Source: Bacteroidales bacterium (GTDB lineage Bacteria; Bacteroidota; Bacteroidia; Bacteroidales; Lentimicrobiaceae). Taken from it: DNA of 64,000 bases. Shown piece after piece: positions 26,052-35,141 of the stretch; the stretch's first letter is position 1, and every line of letters begins with the position of its first letter. Under the pieces are notes generated by a model that was not told the origin of the DNA, did no database searches, and worked only from the letters and a program-made list of their open reading frames with translations. Where the stretch lies: contig JADIZB010000038.1 of assembly GCA_016705005.1 (NCBI GenBank), forward strand, positions 248,001 to 312,000, read 5' to 3'. A program made the translations under genes and the position numbers.

Positions 26052-28445
26052 TCAGGCCGAAACCGATAAACCTTTTTTCCTGGCCAGCAAGGATACAGCC
26101 AGACTGGCAAAAGCCACCACCGAAATTGAACTCAAAGGCATGAGTACCGCTGCAAAGACAGGTGAAAGTAATCCCTGAACGGCAAATGAAAGTCCGATAA
26201 TATTATACAGAAATGATATGGTATAACTCACATAAACGACAGATACCGATTTTTTGGCAAAACTGACAAACCGGTATAGCCGGCCGAATTCTGATGATTT
26301 CAGAATCGCATCACAGGCAGGTGAAAAATGGTAAATGTCATCGGCAATCGTGATTCCAATATCGGCTTTGATCAAAGCACCGGCATCGTTCAGACCGTCG
26401 CCGATCATAATGACTTTCCTGCCCCTGTTGGTGAGATCATTGACGAAATTGAGTTTATCAACAGGTGATTGATTAAAATGTAACGCATCGCCTGTACCGA
26501 ATACTTTAATAAGATTGCTTCTTTCCGAATCATTGTCCCCCGAAATCATATGTTTCGAGAATCCGTCAAATCCGGCGATCACCTCTTCGAGTCCTTTACG
26601 ATAAGAATTTTCAAGCTTGAAGTAACCTTTCAGTTTGTGGTCGATGGATATATAAACCGATGACACCCGGCTATCTTCAGGTGATTCGCTGCCGGCTATG
26701 AATTTTCTTGAACCCAGCATAACGTTGTGACCTTCGGTCATTCCTGAAATACCCATGCCTGGAATTTCACGGTAACTCTCCACAACAATATCCTCCCCTG
26801 CCGGAAGCCAGTCGCTTACAATTACTGATAGCGGGTGGGTTGAATTTCTTGCAACGGAGCGAATCCAGCGCATCTCCGTTTCATTCAGTGAATGGCCTTC
26901 CCAACTCACATTCATCGAACGGGAATGAGTGAGGGTGCCGGTTTTATCAAAAACCACGGTATCGGCTTTTGTCAGATTCTCGATGACACCTGTATTCTTG
27001 ATATAGAATCCATTTCTTCCGAAAATCCGCATCACATTTCCGAAAGTAAAGGGTATGGTAAGGGCGAGGGCGCATGGACACGCTACGATCAGAATGGAGG
27101 CAAAAACGTAAACAGCCTTCCCCAGATCTTCAAATGCCCAGTAAAGAAAAGCGGAACCTGCAACAGCCAAAATTACGAGAGTGAAATAATGGCTGACTTT
27201 ATTCACAATCGTCTGCATATTCATTCCGGGATCTTCGCCGAGACGATCTTCATTCCAGAGTTGCGTCAGATAACTCTGTGCCACCTCTTTCACCACCTGT
27301 AACTTAATGGCGGCTCCGGTCTGCTTTCCACCGGCATAAACAAAATCTCCGGTTTTCTTCGACACCGGAAGTGATTCGCCGGTCACAAAACTATAGTCAA
27401 TACTTCCTTCCCCTTCTATCATAACAGAATCTACCGGTATCAGTTCCCCATTCCTGACAAGGATCAGGTCACCCGGCCTGACATCCTGCAGTGGAACGAA
27501 TACTTCAGTCCCCTCGCGCAAAAGCGTCACTGCAATAGGAAAATACGACCTGTAATCACGGTCAAACGATAAGGATTGGTAAGTTCGACCCTGATACCAA
27601 CGTCCAATCAGCATAAAAAACAGCAATCCTGCCAATGAATCCATGTAACCGGTACCTGAACCACTGAAAATTTCATAACTGCTCTCCAGGAACAGAGCCA
27701 GGATACCAATGGAGAGTGGAAGATCGATGTTGATGACTCTCTTCCGGAGGCTCTTCCAGGCAGACAGAAAAAAATCGCTGCTGCAGTATGTAATCACTGG
27801 CAAAGCAAGTATAAATGATACTATACCAAATGTACCGGCCATAAGCCGGTCGATGGTTTCATTCCCGGGAAAGTAATCAGGAGCACTGACAAGCATGATA
27901 TTTCCAAAGGCAAAACCGGCCACCCCGATTTTCATAATCATGCGCCTGTTGGCTTTCTGGTGACTATCCTTTTTGGTGGTATCGTAACTGATATCCGGAA
28001 TATAATGGATGGCATGCAGCAATTCCATCAATTGCCTCAGGCTGATCTCTGCGTCATGGAACGTTATGCTGACTTCCTTCCTTACGAAATTAACATGCGA
28101 ATGCATAATACCAGGATGCAAGGTATTCAGGTTCTCGAGCAACCATATACAACTGCTGCAATGGATGGCGGGAATAAACAGGTTGATTCTCGAAATACCT
28201 CCGTCGGAGAAGTCAAGCAGTTTATTACGGATGTCATCGTTGTCGAGGTAGGCATAGCGGGTACCGGCACCACTTTCGGCATCAAGACGAATGCCGGGTG
28301 TAGGCATCATCTCGTAGTACCTGTTCAGTTTTTTCTCGGAGAGAATCTGGTAAACCATGCTGCAACCGTTGCAGCAAAATGGTTTCTGATCATAAATTAC
28401 AGGATTCTTACCACATTCCTGCCCACAATGAACACAGTCAGCCAT
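26052..28445 (-). CDS. ccoI: Copper-translocating P1B-type ATPase CcoI (FixI)
   Basis: A heavy-metal P-type ATPase that exports copper to the periplasmic side for cbb3 oxidase. The 797 residues have an N-terminal cysteine-rich part (CVHCGQECGK, CCNGCSM), an HMA domain with IHCSSCIW (about 95), the membrane metal motif CPCALALTIPF (about 457), the phosphorylation site DKTGTLTHS (about 500), and the hinge MIGDGLNDAGAL. The N-terminal CCNGC with DUF2318-like zinc ribbon is characteristic of the CcoI/FixI branch rather than detoxifying CopA. It lies upstream of ccoS in the same direction, with its own exact -7 element. Confidence 0.92.
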   Translation of the reverse strand: MADCVHCGQECGKNPVIYDQKPFCCNGCSMVYQILSEKKLNRYYEMMPTPGIRLDAESGAGTRYAYLDNDDIRNKLLDFSDGGISRINLFIPAIHCSSCIWLLENLNTLHPGIMHSHVNFVRKEVSITFHDAEISLRQLMELLHAIHYIPDISYDTTKKDSHQKANRRMIMKIGVAGFAFGNIMLVSAPDYFPGNETIDRLMAGTFGIVSFILALPVITYCSSDFFLSAWKSLRKRVINIDLPLSIGILALFLESSYEIFSGSGTGYMDSLAGLLFFMLIGRWYQGRTYQSLSFDRDYRSYFPIAVTLLREGTEVFVPLQDVRPGDLILVRNGELIPVDSVMIEGEGSIDYSFVTGESLPVSKKTGDFVYAGGKQTGAAIKLQVVKEVAQSYLTQLWNEDRLGEDPGMNMQTIVNKVSHYFTLVILAVAGSAFLYWAFEDLGKAVYVFASILIVACPCALALTIPFTFGNVMRIFGRNGFYIKNTGVIENLTKADTVVFDKTGTLTHSRSMNVSWEGHSLNETEMRWIRSVARNSTHPLSVIVSDWLPAGEDIVVESYREIPGMGISGMTEGHNVMLGSRKFIAGSESPEDSRVSSVYISIDHKLKGYFKLENSYRKGLEEVIAGFDGFSKHMISGDNDSERSNLIKVFGTGDALHFNQSPVDKLNFVNDLTNRGRKVIMIGDGLNDAGALIKADIGITIADDIYHFSPACDAILKSSEFGRLYRFVSFAKKSVSVVYVSYTISFLYNIIGLSFAVQGLLSPVFAAVLMPLSSISVVAFASLAVSLLARKKGLSVSA

Positions 28446-28819
28446 AAATCAGTTTTACTGGGAGCAAAAATAACCTTTATTTTCTACTCGTTTAATGAAT
28501 GGCCGGTTAGTAAATTAAACAAGGGTATTTATATCAGAAATACTCTGGTTCATCTGACCAAAATCAGAAAAAAAACACAACAACCATTTAATGGAGGTAG
28601 TATTTTAACAAACATCTGCACAGATTCTTTCGTTTTCGGAAAAAAATAGGATATATCAACCAAAAGTCTGAAGAGGGTGTTTAACCCGAATATAAAATTA
28701 TACCCGGCTTCAGAATCAGCCCATAGAACAACGATGCCTGTCTCTGCATTCAGATCAGGAAGCTGAAATTATGATCGCTAATCCTACAAAAGATACAACC
28801 ACGTAAACAGAGCAGAAGC
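28446..28819. other. Intergenic region between ccoI and the Cys-Cys TonB operon
   Basis: Apart from the ccoI promoter element at its left end I see no coding frame, repeat or terminator. An open frame on the + strand that extends into it from ccoI is an antisense shadow. Confidence 0.5.
28465..28472 (-). promoter_or_regulatory. -7 promoter element of ccoI
   Basis: On the minus strand TATTTTTG exactly matches the Bacteroidota -7 consensus TAnnTTTG, 20 bases before the ccoI ATG. No clear TTTG is seen at -33. Confidence 0.45.
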
Positions 28820-29776
28820 TCAATCTGCAGGCTTGAAGTTAAAATCCCTCGACAGACTGATCGCATAAGAGTATTGCGGAGTCAGTTGCTTACCCTTGTA
28901 ATTCTTATACACAGGAACATCATACAACAGGGAAACATTCCACAACCCGGCCACGACGTAGGAGATTTGTGGCGTAAATATCATCAGGTGATAACCGGTG
29001 TTGACCTCACTTTCACCATCCTGCACATCTTTGCCATGAATCTCGTTTCGAAGCTGGACAATGCCATAAAACCGTCTGGCGATTTTTTTCGAAACAAACA
29101 GAGAGGTGGTAAGCAACTTACCCGTTTGATAATCATTGATGTTGGATCCGTTGTATTCAAACTTATTTAGAATGAAAGTCCGCATGGCCAGGGAAGCATA
29201 CTCTTTACTCAGCAGCAATGATCCGGTGAATCCAAATGCATTGGTCGACGGACGGGCATCCAGTTGCAGTAATGAGCCATTCTCTGCAGTAGCCGGCTGA
29301 CGCGAAAAAGGAAACTTTAGCCCCACTCCTGCCGTAATCTCAACCTCACGCACAGGATCAACATAGAGCCCGTACTTCATCATTATAGTGCCGTTCGCCA
29401 TACCCTTTCCGTTGTGATCGGTAAGGACAGGATTATGAAAGTTAACCAATTTATTGATGAAATAACCGGCATCAGCCTGAAGTGTAATGCGGTGTGTTAA
29501 TCCGTATTCAAGGGTAATCCCTGTGAAATTGTAATGGGCGTTGTCCGACATGTCAATTTGATCACCCGAAGGTTTGCTGCCCTTATAATAAATGTCAGAA
29601 AAGCTGTGCCTGTAAAAAGTGATGGTCCTCAAAGTATGTTTGTCTACCAGTCCGACATGAGTGGAAGCACCCACCGGACTCCCGGTAGAACAGCACTGCG
29701 CCTGTCCTTTATTCGCAACACTGAAACCGGATAAAAGCAACAGGCCGGCAAGCAGCCTATTCCACATAGTTGACAT
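28820..29776 (-). CDS. Outer-membrane beta-barrel-like protein with Cys-Cys motif
   Basis: From the ATG at 29776 it has about 318 residues: a signal peptide (LLAGLLLLSGFSVANKGQA) then the cleavage-proximal motif QCCSTGSPVGASTHVG and alternating aromatic strands throughout, ending DFNFKPAD. This wording (CCS-G-SP near the mature N-terminus, then barrel) recurs in Bacteroidota proteins next to TonB receptors; the function is unknown. It is the last gene of the five-gene operon that starts with the HYC_CC_PP protein; its start overlaps the preceding lipoprotein stop by about 20 bases. The exposed Cys pair would suit Cu(I) or another soft metal, which is inference. Confidence 0.75.
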   Translation of the reverse strand: MSTMWNRLLAGLLLLSGFSVANKGQAQCCSTGSPVGASTHVGLVDKHTLRTITFYRHSFSDIYYKGSKPSGDQIDMSDNAHYNFTGITLEYGLTHRITLQADAGYFINKLVNFHNPVLTDHNGKGMANGTIMMKYGLYVDPVREVEITAGVGLKFPFSRQPATAENGSLLQLDARPSTNAFGFTGSLLLSKEYASLAMRTFILNKFEYNGSNINDYQTGKLLTTSLFVSKKIARRFYGIVQLRNEIHGKDVQDGESEVNTGYHLMIFTPQISYVVAGLWNVSLLYDVPVYKNYKGKQLTPQYSYAISLSRDFNFKPAD

Positions 29777-30116
29777 ATACATCTCTGGAAACCTGATGAT
29801 TTGCATTATCCTTCACTTCACAGGTAATTTTGAACTTACCACCATGGCAAATGGTAAACATAACTTCAGATCCGGAGCCTTCAAAAATACCCAGTTCATT
29901 GTCGCATTTCCATGTATAGGTAAGGTTCTCGCCAATAACATCAGCTACAACCTTAGTCAGTTCCATGATCGGCAGAGTGTCTTGCTCAACTGTCAGGCTC
30001 ACAAACTCAATATTTCCGGTTTCCGCAGGCAAATCCTTTTTATCACAACCGGCAGCAAATAAAGCTGTCAAAACAAACAGTGTGAATACAATTCCGTGAA
30101 AAATATTTTTTTTCAT
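29757..30116 (-). CDS. Small lipoprotein with Ig/PKD-like domain
   Basis: From ATG 30116 (MKKNIFHGIVFTLFVLTALFAAGCDKK) it is a lipoprotein of 119 residues. The rest is one beta-sandwich-like domain (SLTVEQDTLPIMELTKVVADVIGENLTYTWKCDNELGIFEGSGSEVMFTICHGG, in pieces), with PKD-like TYTWKCD and KFKITCEVKDNAN wording. Longer frames upstream start outside the signal peptide. It lies 40 bases after the T9SS protein and overlaps the next gene, so it is in the same operon. Its role is unknown; it may be the surface partner of the TonB receptor. Confidence 0.72.
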   Translation of the reverse strand: MKKNIFHGIVFTLFVLTALFAAGCDKKDLPAETGNIEFVSLTVEQDTLPIMELTKVVADVIGENLTYTWKCDNELGIFEGSGSEVMFTICHGGKFKITCEVKDNANHQVSRDVYVNYVE

Positions 30117-30156
30117 AAGTTTCAATTTTAGTTCATTCATATTCAGACGAGTAAAA

Positions 30157-31050
30157 CTATTGACCGATGACAATTTTTTTGCTCAACAATCCAAACGGTG
30201 TAACCAGCTGAACCAGGTAAACACCTGCAGAAGGATTGAATTTTCGCAGATCTTCACCGATCAGATTTGCACCTGCAACCACATCAACACCAGTAACATA
30301 AATAACATTCCCGGCTATATCGGATATCTTCAGCCGGGCTGCATAATCCCTCGTGCTGTTAAATTCCAGGTATATCCGGTTGGATGCCGGAGAGGGATAA
30401 ACCCTGATATCACCCTGGGTTTCTACAGCAGAAATGCCTGTTGCCATGCCATCGAAACCAAGATCGTCGAGCCAGATAAAACTGTTTTTTTTGGGAGAAT
30501 GGCCACTTGATGAAATGAAAACAATGGCGGTATCAGGCACCTCAGTACTCTGGTAAGAAAACGGAATGGAAAAACCCGTCCAGACATGTATCATGCCGGT
30601 AGTGGTCTTCCAGAGGTTCGCGATGGTATCACGACGGTGATTCAAGGGGTTCCACCTGGTAAGCCACGCAGCAATGGTTGCGACATCATCGTTATAACCC
30701 ATAAACTGGTATTTACCGACCAGATTTTCGACCCGCTGATTAAACGGAAACCCGGATAAGGCCTGCCAGGTCTCAGTATTGAGTTGTCCGCTGACAATCA
30801 TACCGGGCGTAATTACACCTCCAACATCTTTGGTAGTGAGTTTTATATAATGATTTCCGGAAGCTCCCGGACTCCCCTTGATGGTGGTATAAACGCTTGT
30901 TGCGGAGGTAACTGCATTCATATTACCCCACTGATCAGGAACTTCATATGATCCGGCTGAAGTCCAGCTTTCAAACCCGGCATTCGGAATCTGAGCCTGA
31001 AGAATAACAGCGATGGATGCAAAAAGTACAGTGAAACCAATCTTTTTCAT
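30157..31050 (-). CDS. T9SS-sorted secreted protein, PCMD-like
   Basis: A 297-residue protein with a signal peptide (MKKIGFTVLFASIAVILQAQ), a main domain beginning IPNAGFESWTSAGSYEVPDQW that resembles the PCMD (putative carbohydrate metabolism) fold, and a C-terminal type IX sorting domain (RVYPSPASNRIYLEFNST ... GVYLVQLVTPFG). It would be exported and placed on the cell surface or released. It lies 57 bases downstream of the TonB receptor and in the same operon. The ligand is unknown. Confidence 0.78.
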   Translation of the reverse strand: MKKIGFTVLFASIAVILQAQIPNAGFESWTSAGSYEVPDQWGNMNAVTSATSVYTTIKGSPGASGNHYIKLTTKDVGGVITPGMIVSGQLNTETWQALSGFPFNQRVENLVGKYQFMGYNDDVATIAAWLTRWNPLNHRRDTIANLWKTTTGMIHVWTGFSIPFSYQSTEVPDTAIVFISSSGHSPKKNSFIWLDDLGFDGMATGISAVETQGDIRVYPSPASNRIYLEFNSTRDYAARLKISDIAGNVIYVTGVDVVAGANLIGEDLRKFNPSAGVYLVQLVTPFGLLSKKIVIGQ

Positions 31051-31107
31051 ATGCAGATTCTAACATTCGTTAACAAAAATAGTTTATTTACCAAAGAAAA
31101 ATACGCA

Positions 31108-33450
31108 TCACTTTATTGAATACCTGAATCCGGCATAAACCGTGGCTCCGACCAACGGCCCCCAAACCATCGAGGTATCGAAATGCGTGTGATAAGGGGC
31201 AAATGCTTCAGTAACCGGATCCTTCTGAGTAAAATTGGTCAGGTTCTCACCTCCGAGATACACCTCGAAATGCTTGAATTTCCGGGTAACCTGAGCCATC
31301 AACTGCATGTAGGCAGGAGAATAATCAGCGCGCTGCAGGAACACAGGCATCTTCCCGGTATCAGGAATTCTTGCCCTGCCATTAAACTGTGTGGTCAGGT
31401 CAAATTTCCACTTATCAAAACGGGTTGCATAGTTCAGCGAGACAATACCCTTGTAGGCATTCACCATGGGTTTCTGCCTTAACTGACCATTGATGGTTGT
31501 TTTTACATCACTGACCCTGAAGGCAGTCAGCACTGAAAGACGGGAAACAGGTTCAAAGGTAAATTGCAGCATATAACTGTTGGCAAACGACCGGCCATCC
31601 AGATTATAGAAGTACACATCCGATGGAATGCTGTCAAGATCAGCGATAACCTGGTTGATAAAATCTGTTCGGTAGGCTTCAGCATCAATCTGAGCATCGC
31701 GGCCGAATAATTTGAAATCATGGGTAAGGCTGATGCCGAAATTCCAGGCTTCCTCCTGTGTGAGATCATTGGCAAGGTGAATAACACGCTGGCTGGCCAT
31801 GATGGAGAAATTCTCAGCAAACAGATTTGCCGACCGGTAGCCCTTTCCGGCCGACGCCCTTAACATTGTACCATGGTGAATTTCGTACTTCAGATGGAAC
31901 CTGGGCGTAAAAAAAAGTCCATATTTGTTGTGATGGTCAGCGCGGATACCACCAATCAGGGTAAGATGTTCCATGGGTGTCCAGTTATACTCAAGATAAG
32001 CCCCGGGCACCATTTCGTTCCGGTCCATAATATAAGTGGTATCGGTAAAATGATGAACTGTCAGCAGGGTATCGTTGGGCAGGGTAACATCCATAACACC
32101 CAGTTCCTGGTAAAGAAAAGTAAAGTCACGCCTGAAATAATCCTCATTATAGTCATCGTAAATAAAACTGAGCCCAGTTGTTATGCGGTGATTCTCATTT
32201 CCGGCAATGGCATCCTGGTAGATGAAATTCCCAAAGAAGCTTTTCTGAACCCCACTGTATTTATTGTTACCGAAAAATCCCTCCTGTGAATGATAAATTC
32301 CGGAGACAATTAAAGCCACACTCCTGTAATGATTCAGGATAATCCCATTCTTCCAGAAACTCTCGAGCCGCTTAGTTTTCAACTGAAAACCATAGGTTTC
32401 AGTCAGGTTGCTGATTTTTTCAACATCAGGGTTGTAGGTGTCAGGATCAAAATCCATGTATCCGCCTTCACGCGATTCGTCGAGATACTTTATCAGAAAC
32501 CTGGAATCGTATTTACCCGGGACATCATAATCCCACCGGTTAATAAAATTAAACGTAGTCAGCTTTGGGATATCCATAAACTGGTCGTCGTTTTTATCAA
32601 AAGGGCTGCGAAAAGTACTGGCATGACCCATGACCATGGTACTCAGGCGATCGTTCAGCCTGGTTCCCGAATTGAAATTGGCTTCAAGCCGGCCATGCTG
32701 GTTTGCAAACACATTCAGAAACAGCTTTTCACTTTCGGCGGGTTTTTTATATTCAACATTGATCAGCCCGGTGGTGGATTCATAACCATGCATAACGGAC
32801 GAAGCACCTTTGGAAACACTGATCGACTGCATCCAGGGCCCCGGAATATATCCAAGTCCAAAGGTAGATCCGAGGCCACGGAGCAGGGGTACATTTTCAG
32901 AAATAATCTGGCTGTAGATCCCTGACAAACCAAGCATCTGTATCTGCTTGGCTCCTGAAATCGCATCGGCATACATTACATCAACAGAAGAATTGGTTTC
33001 AAAACTCTCTGAAAGATTGCAACAGGCAGCCCTGGTAAGTTCATTGCTGGTGATTACCTGCACCTTTCTCGGGTCGAGTTGTGAAATAAAGGAAGTGCCG
33101 ATCCTGTCCTTTATCTCCACTTCACTGAGTTCACTGGATGATTCTGTGAGGATGATCTCCAGCTTTTTCTTACCATCCACATGAACGGTATCGGTCTTAT
33201 AACCCAATGAACTTACTACCAGCAAATAGTCAGAAATGCCTTTCTGCGACAGGCTGAATTTCCCCGAAGCATCGGTACTTGTGCCTGTTGTTGTTCCTGC
33301 CCAGTGAATATTGGCACCGGGCAATCCGATGGATTTGCCTTTTGCATCCGTCACCGAGACTGTTCCGGATATGCTTTGAGCCACAGCATTTTCAGCCTTA
33401 AGGATCACCAGCAGGCTGAAGATGATCAGCGTGATATTTTTTATATACAT
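31108..33450 (-). CDS. TonB-dependent receptor with Cys-Cys plug motif
   Basis: An outer-membrane importer of 780 residues: a signal peptide, a carboxypeptidase-regulatory-like domain (about 25-105), a plug domain (about 115-230) and a 22-strand barrel ending in GFRYSIK. The plug contains RAACCNLSESFETNSSVDVMYADA, with adjacent cysteines where most receptors have none. Such CC-plug receptors accompany HYC_CC_PP-family proteins, as here (113 bases upstream). Position next to ccoI suggests a metal substrate, possibly copper; the substrate is not shown by the sequence alone. Confidence 0.88.
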   Translation of the reverse strand: MYIKNITLIIFSLLVILKAENAVAQSISGTVSVTDAKGKSIGLPGANIHWAGTTTGTSTDASGKFSLSQKGISDYLLVVSSLGYKTDTVHVDGKKKLEIILTESSSELSEVEIKDRIGTSFISQLDPRKVQVITSNELTRAACCNLSESFETNSSVDVMYADAISGAKQIQMLGLSGIYSQIISENVPLLRGLGSTFGLGYIPGPWMQSISVSKGASSVMHGYESTTGLINVEYKKPAESEKLFLNVFANQHGRLEANFNSGTRLNDRLSTMVMGHASTFRSPFDKNDDQFMDIPKLTTFNFINRWDYDVPGKYDSRFLIKYLDESREGGYMDFDPDTYNPDVEKISNLTETYGFQLKTKRLESFWKNGIILNHYRSVALIVSGIYHSQEGFFGNNKYSGVQKSFFGNFIYQDAIAGNENHRITTGLSFIYDDYNEDYFRRDFTFLYQELGVMDVTLPNDTLLTVHHFTDTTYIMDRNEMVPGAYLEYNWTPMEHLTLIGGIRADHHNKYGLFFTPRFHLKYEIHHGTMLRASAGKGYRSANLFAENFSIMASQRVIHLANDLTQEEAWNFGISLTHDFKLFGRDAQIDAEAYRTDFINQVIADLDSIPSDVYFYNLDGRSFANSYMLQFTFEPVSRLSVLTAFRVSDVKTTINGQLRQKPMVNAYKGIVSLNYATRFDKWKFDLTTQFNGRARIPDTGKMPVFLQRADYSPAYMQLMAQVTRKFKHFEVYLGGENLTNFTQKDPVTEAFAPYHTHFDTSMVWGPLVGATVYAGFRYSIK

Positions 33451-33562
33451 GATAGCGAGTTTACAGTTTTTTTTACAGTGAACAATGATTAGCCGGAGTG
33501 CATTCAGACAGCGCTGGCTGATTGAATGACAGGCGGAACAGGAAAGAGATCAGCTCTTTCTG

Positions 33563-34048
33563 TTAACTGTAAATACTGTAGGGAATCCGCTGCTGGGAAA
33601 GGAAAAGCACCAGTTCACGACCCGCTATGGGTGGGGGCCTGAACCTGAAATCAAAAACAGGAACATTATCCGTTTCTGAAACAAACTTAACTTTATTGAT
33701 TGCCTCCGATTCCAACAAAGGAGACTGGAGGAGGAATTCAGAAGCAGAGAAAGTAACCGGGGATTCAAGGTTAAGCTTGCTGAAGTATTTGATATTGGAA
33801 CAACAAGCCGTTTTCTGCATGACGGGTTGACCTCCTGAAGATGGATATTGTTTATCGTCTGAAGGATGTCCGCAGCCGCAGGTTACGGGTTTCTGCAGAC
33901 CCAGCTCTGTATAAAAAGCAATTCCGGAAAGGTTGCCGTTACAATAATGCGCTGTATAGGACAAGCCGGAAGCACCTGCAAATACAATCATTGAAAGAAC
34001 AATGAGTATTACACTACCGGTAAAATCGCCTAAGCGCTTTATGCTCAT
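33563..34048 (-). CDS. HYC_CC_PP family protein
   Basis: A 161-residue secreted or membrane-anchored protein with an N-terminal helix (SVILIVLSMIVFAGASGLSYTAHYC). It carries the three marks that name the family: HYC (AHYCNG), CC (KTACCSNIKYF) and a proline cluster (FRPPPI), plus TCGCGHP. Family members occur with TonB receptors in Bacteroidota. The cysteine and histidine content suggests metal binding. It is the first gene of the operon, about 40 bases after an exact -7 element. Confidence 0.85.
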   Translation of the reverse strand: MSIKRLGDFTGSVILIVLSMIVFAGASGLSYTAHYCNGNLSGIAFYTELGLQKPVTCGCGHPSDDKQYPSSGGQPVMQKTACCSNIKYFSKLNLESPVTFSASEFLLQSPLLESEAINKVKFVSETDNVPVFDFRFRPPPIAGRELVLFLSQQRIPYSIYS

Positions 34049-34088
34049 GCTAAAAATACTTTATAGAATGTTAATGTGAATCCCTGAG

Positions 34089-34096
34089 CAAAAGTA
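34089..34096 (-). promoter_or_regulatory. -7 promoter element of the Cys-Cys TonB operon
   Basis: TACTTTTG on the minus strand exactly matches TAnnTTTG, 41 bases before the HYC_CC_PP start codon. The -33 half is not clear. Confidence 0.4.
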
Positions 34097-34252
34097 ATAC
34101 AAATACTAAAACGATTCTGAAACGAAAGCAGAACAGAACTTTAAAAAATATTCCGGCCGGCACCTCTGTCTGAAATCTGAAAAAATAATTCTTTTATCAT
34201 TGAAGTCCTTAGCAAAGCATTACAGCAAACAGGCAACTACCAGTCTTTTGAA

Positions 34253-34897
34253 TTAAGGCTGTTTCTCTTTCAGAAACCTGTTTACAGCATCGCTCCACAA
34301 CTTATAACCATTCTGGTTCAGATGACAATCATCTATGGTTAGATCAGCCCGTAATCCGGTATTATCATTCATTAAACGCCCTGCATCAATAAGGTCCAGT
34401 TTCTCCCGGATACAAAAATCTGTAAGCATGGTGTTGATTGAATCAACCACACTATTGTATTCCTTTCCATTGTGCAGGTATAAAAGCTTTTGAAATACCG
34501 GAGTGATGCCATGGCTGCGGAGGGTGTCTGCCATAAACCTGTAATTGTCAATAATCCTACCGATCGAATAACACTTACCCCCTACGATATCGTTGCCACC
34601 GCAAAGGATAAAAACAAATTCCGGATTATAATCGATACAACGGGGAATCATATTTTTCAGCTGATCGCTGCTGAACCCGCCCCAGCCCATTCGCAGCACC
34701 GGTCCGGTATCCAGCAGTGAATTCCATTTGCCTCCGGCAGTGTGCGAATCACCAAACATAACAATCCTGGCAGATTGATTCCATTGAATCCGTTTCTGAT
34801 ACAAAACCTCACTGTATCTGGATAATACCACCATCAGCAGGATGATGAAAATTACATTGACCGTAATTGAAATCCTGAAAAGTATTCTGTTTTTCAT
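34253..34897 (-). CDS. SGNH/GDSL hydrolase, membrane-anchored
   Basis: A serine esterase/lipase-fold protein of 214 residues with an N-terminal signal anchor (ISITVNVIFIILLMVVLSRY). Block I is VMFGDSHTAGG, with the nucleophile serine; block II has a glycine in GWGGFSSDQL; block III is LCGGNDIVGG with the asparagine; block V is DDCHLN with Asp and His. All four catalytic blocks are present, so it is probably active, on an unknown acyl or acetyl ester. It stands alone on the minus strand. Confidence 0.85.
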   Translation of the reverse strand: MKNRILFRISITVNVIFIILLMVVLSRYSEVLYQKRIQWNQSARIVMFGDSHTAGGKWNSLLDTGPVLRMGWGGFSSDQLKNMIPRCIDYNPEFVFILCGGNDIVGGKCYSIGRIIDNYRFMADTLRSHGITPVFQKLLYLHNGKEYNSVVDSINTMLTDFCIREKLDLIDAGRLMNDNTGLRADLTIDDCHLNQNGYKLWSDAVNRFLKEKQP

Positions 34898-35084
34898 AGG
34901 CGTGTTTCTATCTGCCGGTGGGCTGCAGTTAATCCGTTTACCGGACAGTATTATTATTTCAAAATCCGGAATTCATCAAGTTATATCCGTATAAAGGTAA
35001 TTAATCATTTTTCAGGGAGTTAAAATTTGCCGGTTTCAATCCTGTATTATATAAAACCTGAGTCTGCCTTTAGTACATCCTGGT

Positions 35085-35122
35085 ATAAAAAAAGAACGGG
35101 AAGGTTCTGTAACCTTCCCGTT
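35085..35122 (-). terminator. Terminator of the CTGCH repeat protein gene
   Basis: On the minus strand AACGGGAAGGTT-ACAG-AACCTTCCCGTT (a 12-bp perfect stem) is followed by CTTTTTTT. It begins about 20 bases after the stop codon. Confidence 0.8.
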
Positions 35123-35141
35123 GCATTTTAACATTACAAAC

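Noticed and set aside
27960..28649. A 229-codon + strand frame over the 5' end of ccoI
   Set aside because: Antisense shadow of the clearly recognised CcoI ATPase; no recognisable domain.
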